Source: Luminiphilus sp.
GTDB lineage: Bacteria; Pseudomonadota; Gammaproteobacteria; Pseudomonadales; Halieaceae
Reading direction: 5' to 3'
Assembly (NCBI GenBank): GCA_012270045.1
Contig: JAAXJC010000151.1
Coordinates: 1-64,000, forward strand
Length of the DNA stretch: 64,000 nucleotides
Shown: positions 1 through 8,218 of the stretch, one piece after another
Layout of the letters: every line of letters begins with the position of its first letter
Position numbering within the stretch: the first letter of the stretch is position 1
Translations under genes and position numbers: made by a program
The notes under the pieces: model-generated
What the model saw: the letters and a program-made list of their open reading frames with translations, nothing else
Databases searched by the model: none
What the model was told of the DNA's origin: nothing

Positions 1-2
1 AC

Positions 3-233
3 ATTGAGTATGTCCCCATCATTCTCCTGGGCCAGGTGGTGCTGGCGCTGATGGGCACAAACACGGTGGTCATCCACGCCGCCCTGGGCAGTCTTTGGCT
101 GGCCCGGCTGAGTCACGCCTGGGGCATACAGCAGCCGAAGGCGCCCCACCCCGCGGGTGTCATCGGCAATCTGGTCACCTGGACCGTTATGTTGCTGACC
201 GCCGGGTTGTTGCTTATCGAGGCTTTTGCCTAG
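3..233 (+). CDS. MAPEG family membrane protein, C-terminal part
   Basis: This is the 3' end of a gene that begins before the window; 76 residues are visible and no start codon can be assigned. The remaining sequence opens with an EYVP motif followed by a hydrophobic helix, a loop with HAALGSLWLARLSHAWG, and a last hydrophobic helix. This pattern is typical of the membrane-associated MAPEG fold (eicosanoid and glutathione metabolism family), whose members are about 130 residues, so roughly half is present. In bacteria these small inner-membrane proteins have poorly known roles, often linked to glutathione conjugation. The following 116 bases before the convergent nitroreductase show no clear terminator. 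Confidence 0.75.
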   Translation: MEYVPIILLGQVVLALMGTNTVVIHAALGSLWLARLSHAWGIQQPKAPHPAGVIGNLVTWTVMLLTAGLLLIEAFA

Positions 234-349
234 CAGGCCGCCGCCACTCACCAGTGAGGTTCCGCCAGGACGGGCAAACGGTCCCGAAGAGACATTGCCC
301 CTTGCCTGTGGCTTTGGCGATGGTTGTGGGCTTCCCCGGCCCCATCAAA

Positions 350-1027
350 TCAATGAAAGCTGGCGATTTCCTCCAGTGCCTTTTTCTGGGTTGCGGCCCT
401 GGGCACCCGGGCGTCAGCGGCGGCGTAACCGACCACCATCAGAATGAAAGGCCGCTCGTTGTCCGGGCGTTCCAGTATCGGATTCAGGAACTTCATGGGA
501 CTGGGGGTGTGGGTCAGCGTTGCCAGGCCCGCTTTGTGCAGCGCGGTAATCAGAAACCCCGTTGCTATGCCGACGGATTCTGAAATGTAATAGTTCTTGC
601 GCCGGTTGCCCTGCCCATCACTGCCAAAGCGTTCAGCGAAAATGGCGATCAGCCAGGGGGCAGTCTCCAGAAAGGGTTTTTCAGCGTTGGTGCCCAGGGG
701 CCCAATATCCTGCAGCCAGGTTGCGCCGGCCTTGCCGCCGTAGAAAGCCCGCTCCTCGGCTTCCGCCGCCTGCCGGATCGCGCGCTTGGTCTCGGGGTCT
801 TCAACGCAGGCGAAATGCCAGGGCTGGTGATTGGCACCCGACGGAGCCGTGCCGGCAGCGCGCACGGCGGTTTCTATTATCTGTCGATCCACCGGCCGGT
901 CGGAGAAATGCCGCACCGTTCGGCGCGTACTCATGACGTCCAGATAGTCAATACATTGGGTCAGGGCTTCCGCTTCGCTCAAATCGGCCCGGGCTGGCAG
1001 CGGTACCGGGTCATAGTCGTAGTCCAT
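350..1027 (-). CDS. Nitroreductase family protein, iodotyrosine-deiodinase-like
   Basis: A 225-residue FMN-dependent nitroreductase-fold protein. The phosphate-binding RRTVR lies at residues 35-39 and the flavin-loop motif [11 protein letters not shown] at 60-70; both, and the later [12 protein letters not shown] and SVGIA segments, match the iodotyrosine deiodinase (IYD) branch better than classical NfsB/RdxA enzymes. An E-x3-Y pair in the lid region (EERAFY) is kept as in IYD, but the lysine that completes the substrate-binding trio in the animal enzyme is not obvious here. Bacterial homologues reductively dehalogenate halotyrosines, so reductive dehalogenation is a reasonable guess, not shown. 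The ATG is preceded by GGGAG at good spacing. The gene stands alone, about 126 bases from its upstream same-strand neighbour. Confidence 0.85.
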   Translation of the reverse strand: MDYDYDPVPLPARADLSEAEALTQCIDYLDVMSTRRTVRHFSDRPVDRQIIETAVRAAGTAPSGANHQPWHFACVEDPETKRAIRQAAEAEERAFYGGKAGATWLQDIGPLGTNAEKPFLETAPWLIAIFAERFGSDGQGNRRKNYYISESVGIATGFLITALHKAGLATLTHTPSPMKFLNPILERPDNERPFILMVVGYAAADARVPRAATQKKALEEIASFH

Positions 1028-1153
1028 GGTGCTATCTCCCGCAGCGCTTAAGGAGGGCCGGGCGTGACCGGCGATGGTGTGGAAGGGCGTGAAGGCACCC
1101 CGGGGTTGCAGCAGCGCCGGGGGCGGAACAGGTTGCGGAGGGCAGGCTCCTGT

Positions 1154-1453
1154 TCAAAACACCCAGGCAATCAGCAACCAGTTGAACAGGAAGAAGGTGA
1201 AGAAGGCCGGCAGGATGTACTGGATTTCACCCAGCAGGCCATCCCCCGCGACCACGGCGAAAAAACCGAGCACCACCAGGGTCAGGACGAAGGCATATTT
1301 TGCCGCCGACTTCATCGATACGCCGGGATCCAGTGCGGCACTGACCCCCGCCATCATGTCCGGCACGATCCAGGTGACTGCGATCACAAGCAGTCCGAGG
1401 ATGACCAGCAGTGCCAGGGTCCACCCGAGCTTGGATTTCAACTGGGTATCCAT
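1154..1453 (-). CDS. Small inner-membrane protein of unknown function
   Basis: A 99-residue protein with about three hydrophobic helices (residues roughly 11-32, 50-68 and 78-98) and a short charged N-terminus. I do not recognise a family. Its ATG overlaps the stop codon of the upstream PH-domain gene (TGATG), so the two are translationally coupled and probably work together at the membrane. No catalytic motif is visible. It is real rather than chance because of the coupling, the clean hydrophobic pattern and the absence of a better frame. Confidence 0.7.
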   Translation of the reverse strand: MDTQLKSKLGWTLALLVILGLLVIAVTWIVPDMMAGVSAALDPGVSMKSAAKYAFVLTLVVLGFFAVVAGDGLLGEIQYILPAFFTFFLFNWLLIAWVF

Positions 1454-1842
1454 CAGGCACCCCCTACCTTGCCCAGCAACCGCTCCCGTATGTCAGCGGG
1501 GTCGGGCATGCCCCGGAGGCTCACCTCAGGCTCGTCGCCGGCGGTATAGACGTCGATATCCCCGGTACCAAACATACGCTGGCCCAGAGACTGGTTAACG
1601 GTCACCGTGCGTACGCTGTCGGTACGCAGCTGCGCGCGTTCTTTGCTCAGTACGCCTTTTTCGTAAAGCAGGTCTTCGCCATCAATCACCATGCGCGTGG
1701 TCCTGGCCTTTACGAACCAGATCAACAGCAGAATGATGCCCAGCCCAAACACCGGGATCAGCAGCAGGTAAAAAATAAAGGTGAACGGTGCGTTGCGAAA
1801 CATGGGCGGCGTCACTTCCAGCCGCTGTGCTTGCTCGGACAT
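1453..1842 (-). CDS. Bacterial PH-domain (YdbS/bPH2-like) membrane protein
   Basis: A 129-residue protein. Residues about 20-45 form one or two membrane helices (FTFIFYLLLIPVFGLGIILL), followed by a bacterial pleckstrin-homology-like region with the characteristic pattern VIDGEDLLYEKGVLSKERAQLRTD... and a repeated turn ending in IDVYTAGDEPEVSLRGM, as in YdbS/YdbT-type bPH2 domains. The start chosen is the ATG at 1842, preceded by AAGGAGG at ideal spacing; a longer in-frame extension upstream has no homology and low coding quality. Function of such proteins is unclear; they are membrane-anchored and often pair with small membrane proteins, as here (1-nt overlap with the next gene). Confidence 0.8.
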   Translation of the reverse strand: MSEQAQRLEVTPPMFRNAPFTFIFYLLLIPVFGLGIILLLIWFVKARTTRMVIDGEDLLYEKGVLSKERAQLRTDSVRTVTVNQSLGQRMFGTGDIDVYTAGDEPEVSLRGMPDPADIRERLLGKVGGA

Positions 1843-2109
1843 GGTATTCCCTCCTTGGTTTACAGCGCCCTTGTTAACATGAAGCTGCGGGCTTTGCACA
1901 TGGATTTGCGTTTTGGCCCACCCACCCGCGGTACAGCGCCGCAGTGACTGTGCCGTCTTCGTATTCAGAGCAGTGTTGTGCTGCTGTAAACCTTCGCGGT
2001 CATTGATGCGCCCCGGTGCGCAGAGCATCCTGCTCCGCCTGGGACCATTGCCTGTCGCCGGCGCACTGCGTAGGGTAGCGACATCTTTGGCACGGGTGCC
2101 CCGCCAACC

Positions 2110-3828
2110 ATGAACCAGGACCTGACATGGACGTTGTTGAGTTGTGCCTTCTTTATGGGTTTTGTTGCCGTGGTCGCCTATCGACAGAGCAGGGGTGAGG
2201 TCGCCTCGGGTGAGGGCTATTTTCTCGCGGGCAGGGGACTGGGCGCCCCTATCATTGCGGGTTCGCTGCTGCTGACCAACCTCTCCGCTGAGCAATTGAT
2301 TGGCCTCAATGGTTCTGCCTACGGGTTCAATCTCAGCAGCATGGCCTGGGAGGTAACCGCGGCAGTAGCCACGGTCGTCATGGCCTTTGTATTTTTACCC
2401 CGGTATCTGGCCGGCGCCTTTACCACCCTGCCCGAGTTCCTGAATCAGCGCTTTGACGACGGTGTTCGTCGGTTGACGGTGATCCTGTTCATGCTCGGGT
2501 ATGGCCTGGTCACCATTCCCAGCGTGCTGTACTCGGGCTCCCTGGCGGTGATGAAGCTGTTTGACGTCCCCGGTCTGCTGGGGCTGGCGCCCCAGCTGGC
2601 TCTGCCGGTGACGGTGGTGGTGATCGGCATGACCGGTGCTCTCTATGCGGTTTTTGGTGGCCTGAAGGCAGTCGCCGTGTCGGATACCCTCAATGGCGTC
2701 GGGTTACTGATTGTGGGCATTGCAGTGCCACTGCTTGGATTCCATGCCCTGGGTGAGGGCAGTGTCCTCGGTGGTTTAACCACGGTGGTTACCTCCGAAA
2801 CTGAAAAGCTCAATGCCATCGGGACGGCGGATGACCCGACGCCCTTCGCGACCCTGTTCACCGGGATGATTTTCGCGAACCTTTTTTATTGGTGTGCCAA
2901 CCAGTACGTCATCCAGCGCACGCTGGCGGCCCGCAACCTGGCCGAGGGACAGCGGGGTGTCCTGCTGTCGGGATTCTTCAAGGTGTTGGTGCCGATGCTG
3001 ATGATGTTGCCTGGAGTTATCGCTTTCCACTTGTACGGTAACCGGCTGGAAACCATCGATCTGGCCTACCCACAATTGGTGCGGGATGTTCTGCCCAGCT
3101 ATGCCTGGGGTTTTTTCCTGGCGGTGCTGCTGGGCGCCGTGTTCAGTTCCTTTAACTCCCTGCTCAACAGTGCCGCGACCCTGTTTTGTCTGGATGTCTA
3201 CGAACCCCTGGCGGCGCGAACCCTGACCGATACCGAGCGGGTCATTGTGGCCAAGCGGGCGAGTGTCGTGATTGCCCTGTTTTCCTTTGCGGTGGCGCCC
3301 ATGCTGCAGCACGCGTCGGAGGGGTTGTGGCAGGTCATCCGCATTTTCACAGGCTTTTACAACATACCCGTGATTGCGATTGTGGTGGTCGGACTGTTCA
3401 CTACCCGGGTCCCCGCCGTGGCGGCCAAGGTGGTGATCGTGTTCCACGTGGTCAGCTACGGCTGTCTGCAGTTTCTGTTTAAAGAACAGTTACCCCTGCA
3501 TTTCCTTCATCTCTATGCCATTTTGTTCGTCATTGAAGTTTGCATCATGCTGGTTCTGGGGTGGTGGCGTCCGCGACGGGCGGCCTGGACATTCCATCGC
3601 CGGGATACCCTCGATCTGAGCCCCTGGCACTATGCCATTCCCTGTGCCGTTTCCCTGCTGTCCTGCGTGGTGGCGCTTTATTTGTTGTTTTCCCCCGTAG
3701 GCCTTGTCGGTGGCGTGGGTCCCTGGTTTGCGCCGCTGCTGTCGTTGCTGGTACTGGCCAACGCCGGCATCTGGTGGGCATTCGTTCGGGGTTATTGGCG
3801 GGCGGACGGGATGGTGGAAAAGACATGA
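2110..3828 (+). CDS. Sodium/solute symporter (SSS/SLC5, SGLT-type)
   Basis: A 572-residue, about 13-14-helix sodium symporter. The segment around residues 55-70 (LLTNLSAEQLIGLNGSA) matches the vSGLT TM1 sugar- and sodium-binding break, with the Asn at 57 and SAEQ at 59-62. Later segments also follow vSGLT: NLFYWCANQYVIQRTLAARNL, and VFSSFNSLLNSAATLFCLDVY, which carries the Ser pair of the Na2 site. This points to uptake of a sugar, inositol or similar polyol, not an amino acid or proline. It heads an operon; the next gene starts inside its stop (ATGA). There is no strong Shine-Dalgarno sequence, and 267 bases separate it from the divergent PH-domain gene, so the promoter should lie there. Confidence 0.9.
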   Translation: MNQDLTWTLLSCAFFMGFVAVVAYRQSRGEVASGEGYFLAGRGLGAPIIAGSLLLTNLSAEQLIGLNGSAYGFNLSSMAWEVTAAVATVVMAFVFLPRYLAGAFTTLPEFLNQRFDDGVRRLTVILFMLGYGLVTIPSVLYSGSLAVMKLFDVPGLLGLAPQLALPVTVVVIGMTGALYAVFGGLKAVAVSDTLNGVGLLIVGIAVPLLGFHALGEGSVLGGLTTVVTSETEKLNAIGTADDPTPFATLFTGMIFANLFYWCANQYVIQRTLAARNLAEGQRGVLLSGFFKVLVPMLMMLPGVIAFHLYGNRLETIDLAYPQLVRDVLPSYAWGFFLAVLLGAVFSSFNSLLNSAATLFCLDVYEPLAARTLTDTERVIVAKRASVVIALFSFAVAPMLQHASEGLWQVIRIFTGFYNIPVIAIVVVGLFTTRVPAVAAKVVIVFHVVSYGCLQFLFKEQLPLHFLHLYAILFVIEVCIMLVLGWWRPRRAAWTFHRRDTLDLSPWHYAIPCAVSLLSCVVALYLLFSPVGLVGGVGPWFAPLLSLLVLANAGIWWAFVRGYWRADGMVEKT

Positions 3829-5024
3829 GGCCGCACTTTTATTCAAGACAGTCCACAGATCTGGCCCGTTACGCCTTGGAAAATAGAGGTGACGGCGGCT
3901 CGGGTCCGAGGCTGGTGATTATTGGCGTCGGTATGATGGGCAGGGAGCACCTGCGGGTGGTGGCGCTACTGGGGCGCGCCCGACTGCGCGGCATTTACGA
4001 TGCCAGCCCTGACAGTATTCGTCTGGCACTGGCTGACTGCGCTGCCCACGGAGTGGCCGAGCCTCTGGTTTATGACTCCCTTGACGCTGCCTGCGCCGAC
4101 CCCCACGCGGATGCCTACATGGTTTGCACTCCGAATTTCAGCCACTGGAACCTGTTCGAAGGTTTGCTGGCCACGGGCAAACCCATTTTCCTGGAAAAGC
4201 CCATGGCGACCTCCCTGGCAGAGGCACGGCGCATGGTGGATATTGCCCGGGATTACCCCGGGCTGGTCCAGCTGGGTATGCAGTATCGGTTTAAAGCCCA
4301 GTATGTGGATGCGTTTCACGAGGTGCAGAGTCAGCAGGTCATTGGGCCGGTCAAAACCATTGCCATGGCCGAATACCGCCCACCGTTCCTGGACAAGGTG
4401 GGGCAATGGAACAAATTCAACCGTTACTCCGGCGGCACCCTGGTCGAGAAGTGTTGCCACTACTTTGACCTGATCAATCAGATGGCGGCCGGTATACCCA
4501 CAAAGGTCTATGCCCAGGGGGGGCGGGCGGTCAATTTCCTCGACTTTGAACAGGATGGCGAGTGCTCTGATATCGATGATCACGCCTTTGTCAGTATCAC
4601 TTACGACAACGGCATCCTGGCCAACTTCACGCTGAATATGTTCAGTCAGGAGCTGTACGAGGAACTGGTGGTCACCGGACCCGGTGGCCGGGTGGTTGCC
4701 AGTGAGCAGGCCAGCTTTCGCCCGGGCGTGCCCTCGTCGGCACTTATAAAGGTAGAGACACCTGACCATCCTGCCTATCGAGGACTTGAGGTCACCTATC
4801 CGGATACCATAGAGCGCAGCGGTCATTCGGGGGCGACGTTCTTTGAGCATCTCGCCTGGGTCACCCAGCTTGAAGGTGGCGAGGCCGATGCCGCCACGGC
4901 GTTGCAGGGCTTCTGGTCACTGGTGGTGGCGAGTGCCGCCCAGCAGTCCCTGACTTCGGGTGAGGTGATTCTGATCGATGAATTCTGTGCCGGGCAGGGC
5001 ATTACCCTGCCCAGTCACGGGTAA
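3825..5024 (+). CDS. Gfo/Idh/MocA family oxidoreductase
   Basis: A 399-residue NAD(P)-dependent dehydrogenase. The Rossmann motif G-V-G-M-M-G is at residues 34-39 and the family signature EKP at 124-126 (IFLEKPMATSL). A later G-G-T-L-V-E-K-C-C-H-Y-F-D segment supplies the histidine of the active-site triad common to inositol and sugar dehydrogenases. The N-terminal 28 residues before the Rossmann fold are unusual, but the ATG overlaps the symporter stop by four bases, so this start fits translational coupling; a longer frame runs back into the symporter and is a shadow. Substrate is probably the sugar or polyol imported by the preceding transporter; the exact compound cannot be read from the sequence. 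Confidence 0.88.
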   Translation: MRPHFYSRQSTDLARYALENRGDGGSGPRLVIIGVGMMGREHLRVVALLGRARLRGIYDASPDSIRLALADCAAHGVAEPLVYDSLDAACADPHADAYMVCTPNFSHWNLFEGLLATGKPIFLEKPMATSLAEARRMVDIARDYPGLVQLGMQYRFKAQYVDAFHEVQSQQVIGPVKTIAMAEYRPPFLDKVGQWNKFNRYSGGTLVEKCCHYFDLINQMAAGIPTKVYAQGGRAVNFLDFEQDGECSDIDDHAFVSITYDNGILANFTLNMFSQELYEELVVTGPGGRVVASEQASFRPGVPSSALIKVETPDHPAYRGLEVTYPDTIERSGHSGATFFEHLAWVTQLEGGEADAATALQGFWSLVVASAAQQSLTSGEVILIDEFCAGQGITLPSHG

Positions 5025-5055
5025 GTGGCGGACGGTTGTTGTGGAGAGGGATGCA

Positions 5056-6039
5056 GTGGAATCAGAGCAGACAATACAGGTGGGCTCGGCCCGTATGCCC
5101 GCGGTGGGCCTTGGGTTGTGGAAGATACCCGAGTCAGAGGTCCCGGCGACCCTCGCTGATGCGGTGGCGGCGGGCTATCGTCATCTGGACAGCGCAGCCG
5201 ATTACGGCAACGAAGGGGCCGTGGGTGACGGGCTGCGCGGCATATTGGCCAGTGGTGAAGTCAGTCGTGAGGAACTCTGGATAACCTCCAAACTGTGGAA
5301 TACCTACCACCGGCCCGAGCACGTTCGGGCCGCCTGTGAGCGCAGTCTCCGTGATCTGGGTGTGGAGTACCTTGACCTTTATTTGATGCACTTCCCCATT
5401 GCCCTGAAGTACGTGGATTTTGCTGACCGGTATCCGCCCGAGTGGATCCATGACCCCGGCGCTGAGACCCCGCGCATGGAGCCCGATGCTGTGCCCATAG
5501 CGGAAACCTGGCAGGCCATGGAGGAGCTGGTAACAGTTGGACTGGTGCGGGAGATAGGGGTTTGCAACTTCAACTCCGGTCTGCTGCACGACCTGATGGC
5601 AACTGCCCAACGGAAGCCAGCCATGCTGCAGATAGAGTCACACCCCTTCCTGAGCCAGGAGCGGCTGTTGCGCCTCGCCCGGGACTACGACCTGCCGGTG
5701 ACGGCTTTCTCACCCCTTGGCGCCCTGTCCTATGTTGAGCTGGGTATGGCGGAGCAGGGTGAGTCACTGCTGGAGACGCCGGTGGTGCTCAGTGCAGCCC
5801 AGCGCCTTGGCCGCACGCCCGCACAGGTGCTGCTGCGCTGGGGTTTACAGCGGGGTACCGCCATTATTCCGAAAACAACCCGGCCGGAGCGACTGCGGGA
5901 AAACATCGATCTGTTTGGCTGGTCCCTGACCGAGGACGAGATGACGGCCATCAGCCAACTCGACTGTGGCCGGCGCTTTAATGATCCGGGCCTGTTCTGT
6001 GAGCAGGCTTTTGGCTGCTTCTACCCGATCTATGACTGA
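5056..6039 (+). CDS. Aldo/keto reductase
   Basis: A 327-residue TIM-barrel reductase of the aldose/xylose reductase type. The catalytic tetrad is complete: Asp45, Tyr50, Lys79 (TSKLW) and His112 (LYLMHFP). The C-terminal nucleotide-binding stretch IIPKTTRPERLREN is as in NADPH-dependent members. I prefer the GTG at 5056 as start because GGAGAGG lies six to seven bases upstream and the tetrad spacing then equals that of the family; an in-frame ATG at 4978 overlaps the previous gene. Third gene of the symporter operon, 31 bases after the Gfo/Idh/MocA gene. With that neighbour it could interconvert a keto/aldehyde and hydroxyl group on one sugar. Confidence 0.88.
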   Translation: MESEQTIQVGSARMPAVGLGLWKIPESEVPATLADAVAAGYRHLDSAADYGNEGAVGDGLRGILASGEVSREELWITSKLWNTYHRPEHVRAACERSLRDLGVEYLDLYLMHFPIALKYVDFADRYPPEWIHDPGAETPRMEPDAVPIAETWQAMEELVTVGLVREIGVCNFNSGLLHDLMATAQRKPAMLQIESHPFLSQERLLRLARDYDLPVTAFSPLGALSYVELGMAEQGESLLETPVVLSAAQRLGRTPAQVLLRWGLQRGTAIIPKTTRPERLRENIDLFGWSLTEDEMTAISQLDCGRRFNDPGLFCEQAFGCFYPIYD

Positions 6040-7054
6040 CCCGGCCGCAACTGCGGAGCCGCTCATCGCGGATCTGCCTTTCCAGTGCTCGGTGCCAGGG
6101 CGTCCCGGGCAGGGTTCGTTCCCCCTGGTGCTGGCTCCGGACCGTTCCGGTTCCCTGCAGGAACAGGTAGCCGCTAGCGCAGACAAGCTGCTGGCTGTTC
6201 TCGAGGGTTGTGGTGCCATTTTGTTTCGGGGCTTTCAGGACAACGGCGTCCAGGGGTTCCATGAGGTTATGGAAGCCTTGCCATTGCCGGCTTTCACCTA
6301 TGATGAATCCCTGTCCAATGCGGTTCGTCGGAATCGAACCGACCGGGTGTTCACCGCCAACGAGGCTCCTCCGGAGCTGGAGATCTTTCTCCACCATGAA
6401 ATGGCCCAGACGCCCTGCTTTCCCCGCTACCTGTTTTTTTATTGTGAAAAGGCGCCTGAGACCGGGGGTGCTACGCCCCTGTGCCGGTCCGATCATCTGC
6501 TGGCCCGACTGGAGCAGCAGCTGCCAGAGTTCATTGACCGGTGTCGTCGTCTGGGTGTGACCTATACCCACACCATGCCCGGGGCGCCGGATGAGGGTTC
6601 GGGTCAGGGTCGCAGCTGGCGAGACACCCTGGCGGTGGCGGATCGTGACTTGGCGGAAAAAAAGTTGCAAAGCCTGGGTTACCAGTGGCTCTGGCAGGGG
6701 GATGATGAGCTCCGGGTGACCACACCGCCCCTGCCTGCGGTTTCGGCCACGCCCTCGGGTGAGGGGGTGTTCTTCAATCAGTTGGTGGCGGCCTACGCCG
6801 GATGGCAGCACCGGCCAGAGGACGCGGGCAGGATGCTGTCCTTTGGGGATGGTAGTGCCATGCCCCGACCTGCCCTGGAACAACTGGTCGCCACGGCCTA
6901 TAGCGAGGTTTACGACCACGCCTGGCGGCCGGGGGACGTTATTGTCATCGACAACCTGAGGGTCATGCACGGTCGCCGCCCGTTCACGGGTTCCCGTTCG
7001 GTGTTGGCCGGATTGGCCGTCGCTTCCCGGCATGGGGTGCCCGGGCAGGCCTGA
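6032..7054 (+). CDS. TauD/TfdA family 2-oxoglutarate dioxygenase
   Basis: A 340-residue Fe(II)/2-oxoglutarate enzyme. The facial triad is visible as His121-His-Glu123 (FLHHEMAQT) and the distal His at about 313 (DNLRVMHGR), followed by the arginine-containing SRSVLAGL that should bind the 2-oxoglutarate carboxylate. The use of Glu instead of Asp in the HxD/E motif is like clavaminate-synthase-type members. ATG at 6032 overlaps the reductase stop by eight bases, making it the last gene of the four-gene operon. It could oxidise the imported sugar-like compound or a substituent on it; the substrate is unknown. A stem-loop follows ten bases after the stop. Confidence 0.85.
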   Translation: MTDPAATAEPLIADLPFQCSVPGRPGQGSFPLVLAPDRSGSLQEQVAASADKLLAVLEGCGAILFRGFQDNGVQGFHEVMEALPLPAFTYDESLSNAVRRNRTDRVFTANEAPPELEIFLHHEMAQTPCFPRYLFFYCEKAPETGGATPLCRSDHLLARLEQQLPEFIDRCRRLGVTYTHTMPGAPDEGSGQGRSWRDTLAVADRDLAEKKLQSLGYQWLWQGDDELRVTTPPLPAVSATPSGEGVFFNQLVAAYAGWQHRPEDAGRMLSFGDGSAMPRPALEQLVATAYSEVYDHAWRPGDVIVIDNLRVMHGRRPFTGSRSVLAGLAVASRHGVPGQA

Positions 7055-7064
7055 TCCGCCCAAT

Positions 7065-7090
7065 TTTTGTCCAGGTAGAGCCGGACAAAA
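7065..7090. other. Inverted repeat (8-bp arms) after the TauD gene
   Basis: TTTTGTCC at 7065-7072 pairs perfectly with GGACAAAA at 7083-7090 across a 10-base loop, ten bases after the dioxygenase stop codon. The position suggests mRNA 3'-end folding, but neither strand has the run of T after the stem expected of an intrinsic terminator, so an operator is also possible. The rest of the 280-base gap up to 7336 holds no gene that I can support and probably contains the promoter of the glucosylglycerate operon. Confidence 0.35.
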
Positions 7091-7336
7091 TGGCAGCATT
7101 CGCCCCGGCGCCAGCATACCGGCACGCTTATTGCAGTTTACCCCTTCCAATTGAATCCAAGCGGTATTGGCGACCTTTGGGGGAAGGTTACATATGGCTA
7201 TTTTCAAGGACCGGAAGCGGGATTGCAGGCAAGGAGTGCCCATGACGTGTAGTACTGGGGGTGACCCCGGGGGTTGCACCACCAACGTATTTTTGCACCA
7301 ACCTGGTGCGTTTCACCGGCGACTGGAGGGCGGGCA

Positions 7337-8218
7337 ATGACCAACATTGTTGTTTACACCGACCTGGATGGCACGTTGCTGGATCACGAGAGCTACGAAC
7401 CGGGTCCTGCCCGTGAACTGCTGATGCTATTGGCTGACCGGGGCATTCCGGTGGTGCCCTGCACCAGCAAAACCCGGGCAGAGATGCTGCCCATCTGTGA
7501 AGACCTGGGACTCACGGGGCCGTTTATCGTCGAGAACGGTACAGCGGTGTGGATACCCGAGGGCCGGGGTTTGCCCCGGCCACCGGGGACAGGGGCGGAT
7601 GGCGACCATTGGTGCCATGTGTTGGGCAAATCCCGGGGCTATATCAGCGGCGCCCTGGCCGGCCTGGGAGGGGAGTGGGCCAACCGCTTCCATTCCCTGT
7701 GCGATATGTCGTTGCGCCAGGTTAGCGCGGTCACTGGCTTGAACGAGTCCCAGGCCCGGGCGGCCCGGGCCCGCCACCACAGTGAAACACTGCTGTGGCT
7801 GGGTTCGGCGGCGGACCGCAGTGAGTTCGCCAGGGTGGTATCCGAATTGGATATGGAGGTGCTTCAGGGAGGGCGCTTTCTGCATGTGCTGGCGGGTGGT
7901 GGCAAGGGCGAAGCCATGGCCTGGCTGCACGGCATTCTGTGCGCGCACATGTTCCCGGACGCGACCAGCATTGCCGCGGGTGACGCAGAGAATGACTTGA
8001 CCCTTTTGGAAGCAGCCGACCACGCCCTTGTGGTTCGGTCACCGGCCCATGAGCCCCCTCAACCCGGCGGTGTGGCGAAGCTTTACATCAGCGCGGCCAA
8101 AGGCCCCGCTGGATGGGTAGAGGGTATTACGGCAATTATTGAAGACATTGACAGGGAGAGCGGACATGGCCGATTTTTATCAAAACGGTACCATCACTAC
8201 GCTGCACAATCTGGGTGA
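7337..8218 (+). CDS. gpgP: Glucosyl-3-phosphoglycerate phosphatase (MPGP-type HAD-IIB)
   Basis: A 293-residue HAD-superfamily phosphatase of the mannosyl-3-phosphoglycerate phosphatase (YedP) type. The nucleophile motif is D9-L-D11-G-T, motif II is in CTSKTRAEM (about 39-47), the cap carries FIVENGTAVW, and motif III is GDAENDLTLL. It should remove phosphate from glucosyl-3-phosphoglycerate to release glucosylglycerate; the choice of glucosyl over mannosyl is inferred from the GpgS synthase encoded next. Start ATG 7337 has GGAGG upstream and places the DxD motif directly at the N-terminus. The gene runs 53 bases into the synthase gene, an unusually long overlap. Confidence 0.85.
   Translation: MTNIVVYTDLDGTLLDHESYEPGPARELLMLLADRGIPVVPCTSKTRAEMLPICEDLGLTGPFIVENGTAVWIPEGRGLPRPPGTGADGDHWCHVLGKSRGYISGALAGLGGEWANRFHSLCDMSLRQVSAVTGLNESQARAARARHHSETLLWLGSAADRSEFARVVSELDMEVLQGGRFLHVLAGGGKGEAMAWLHGILCAHMFPDATSIAAGDAENDLTLLEAADHALVVRSPAHEPPQPGGVAKLYISAAKGPAGWVEGITAIIEDIDRESGHGRFLSKRYHHYAAQSG

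Noticed and set aside
5978-7285. Minus-strand open frame of 435 codons
   Set aside because: It lies opposite the TauD gene, has no motif or ribosome site, and results from high-GC third-position bias.
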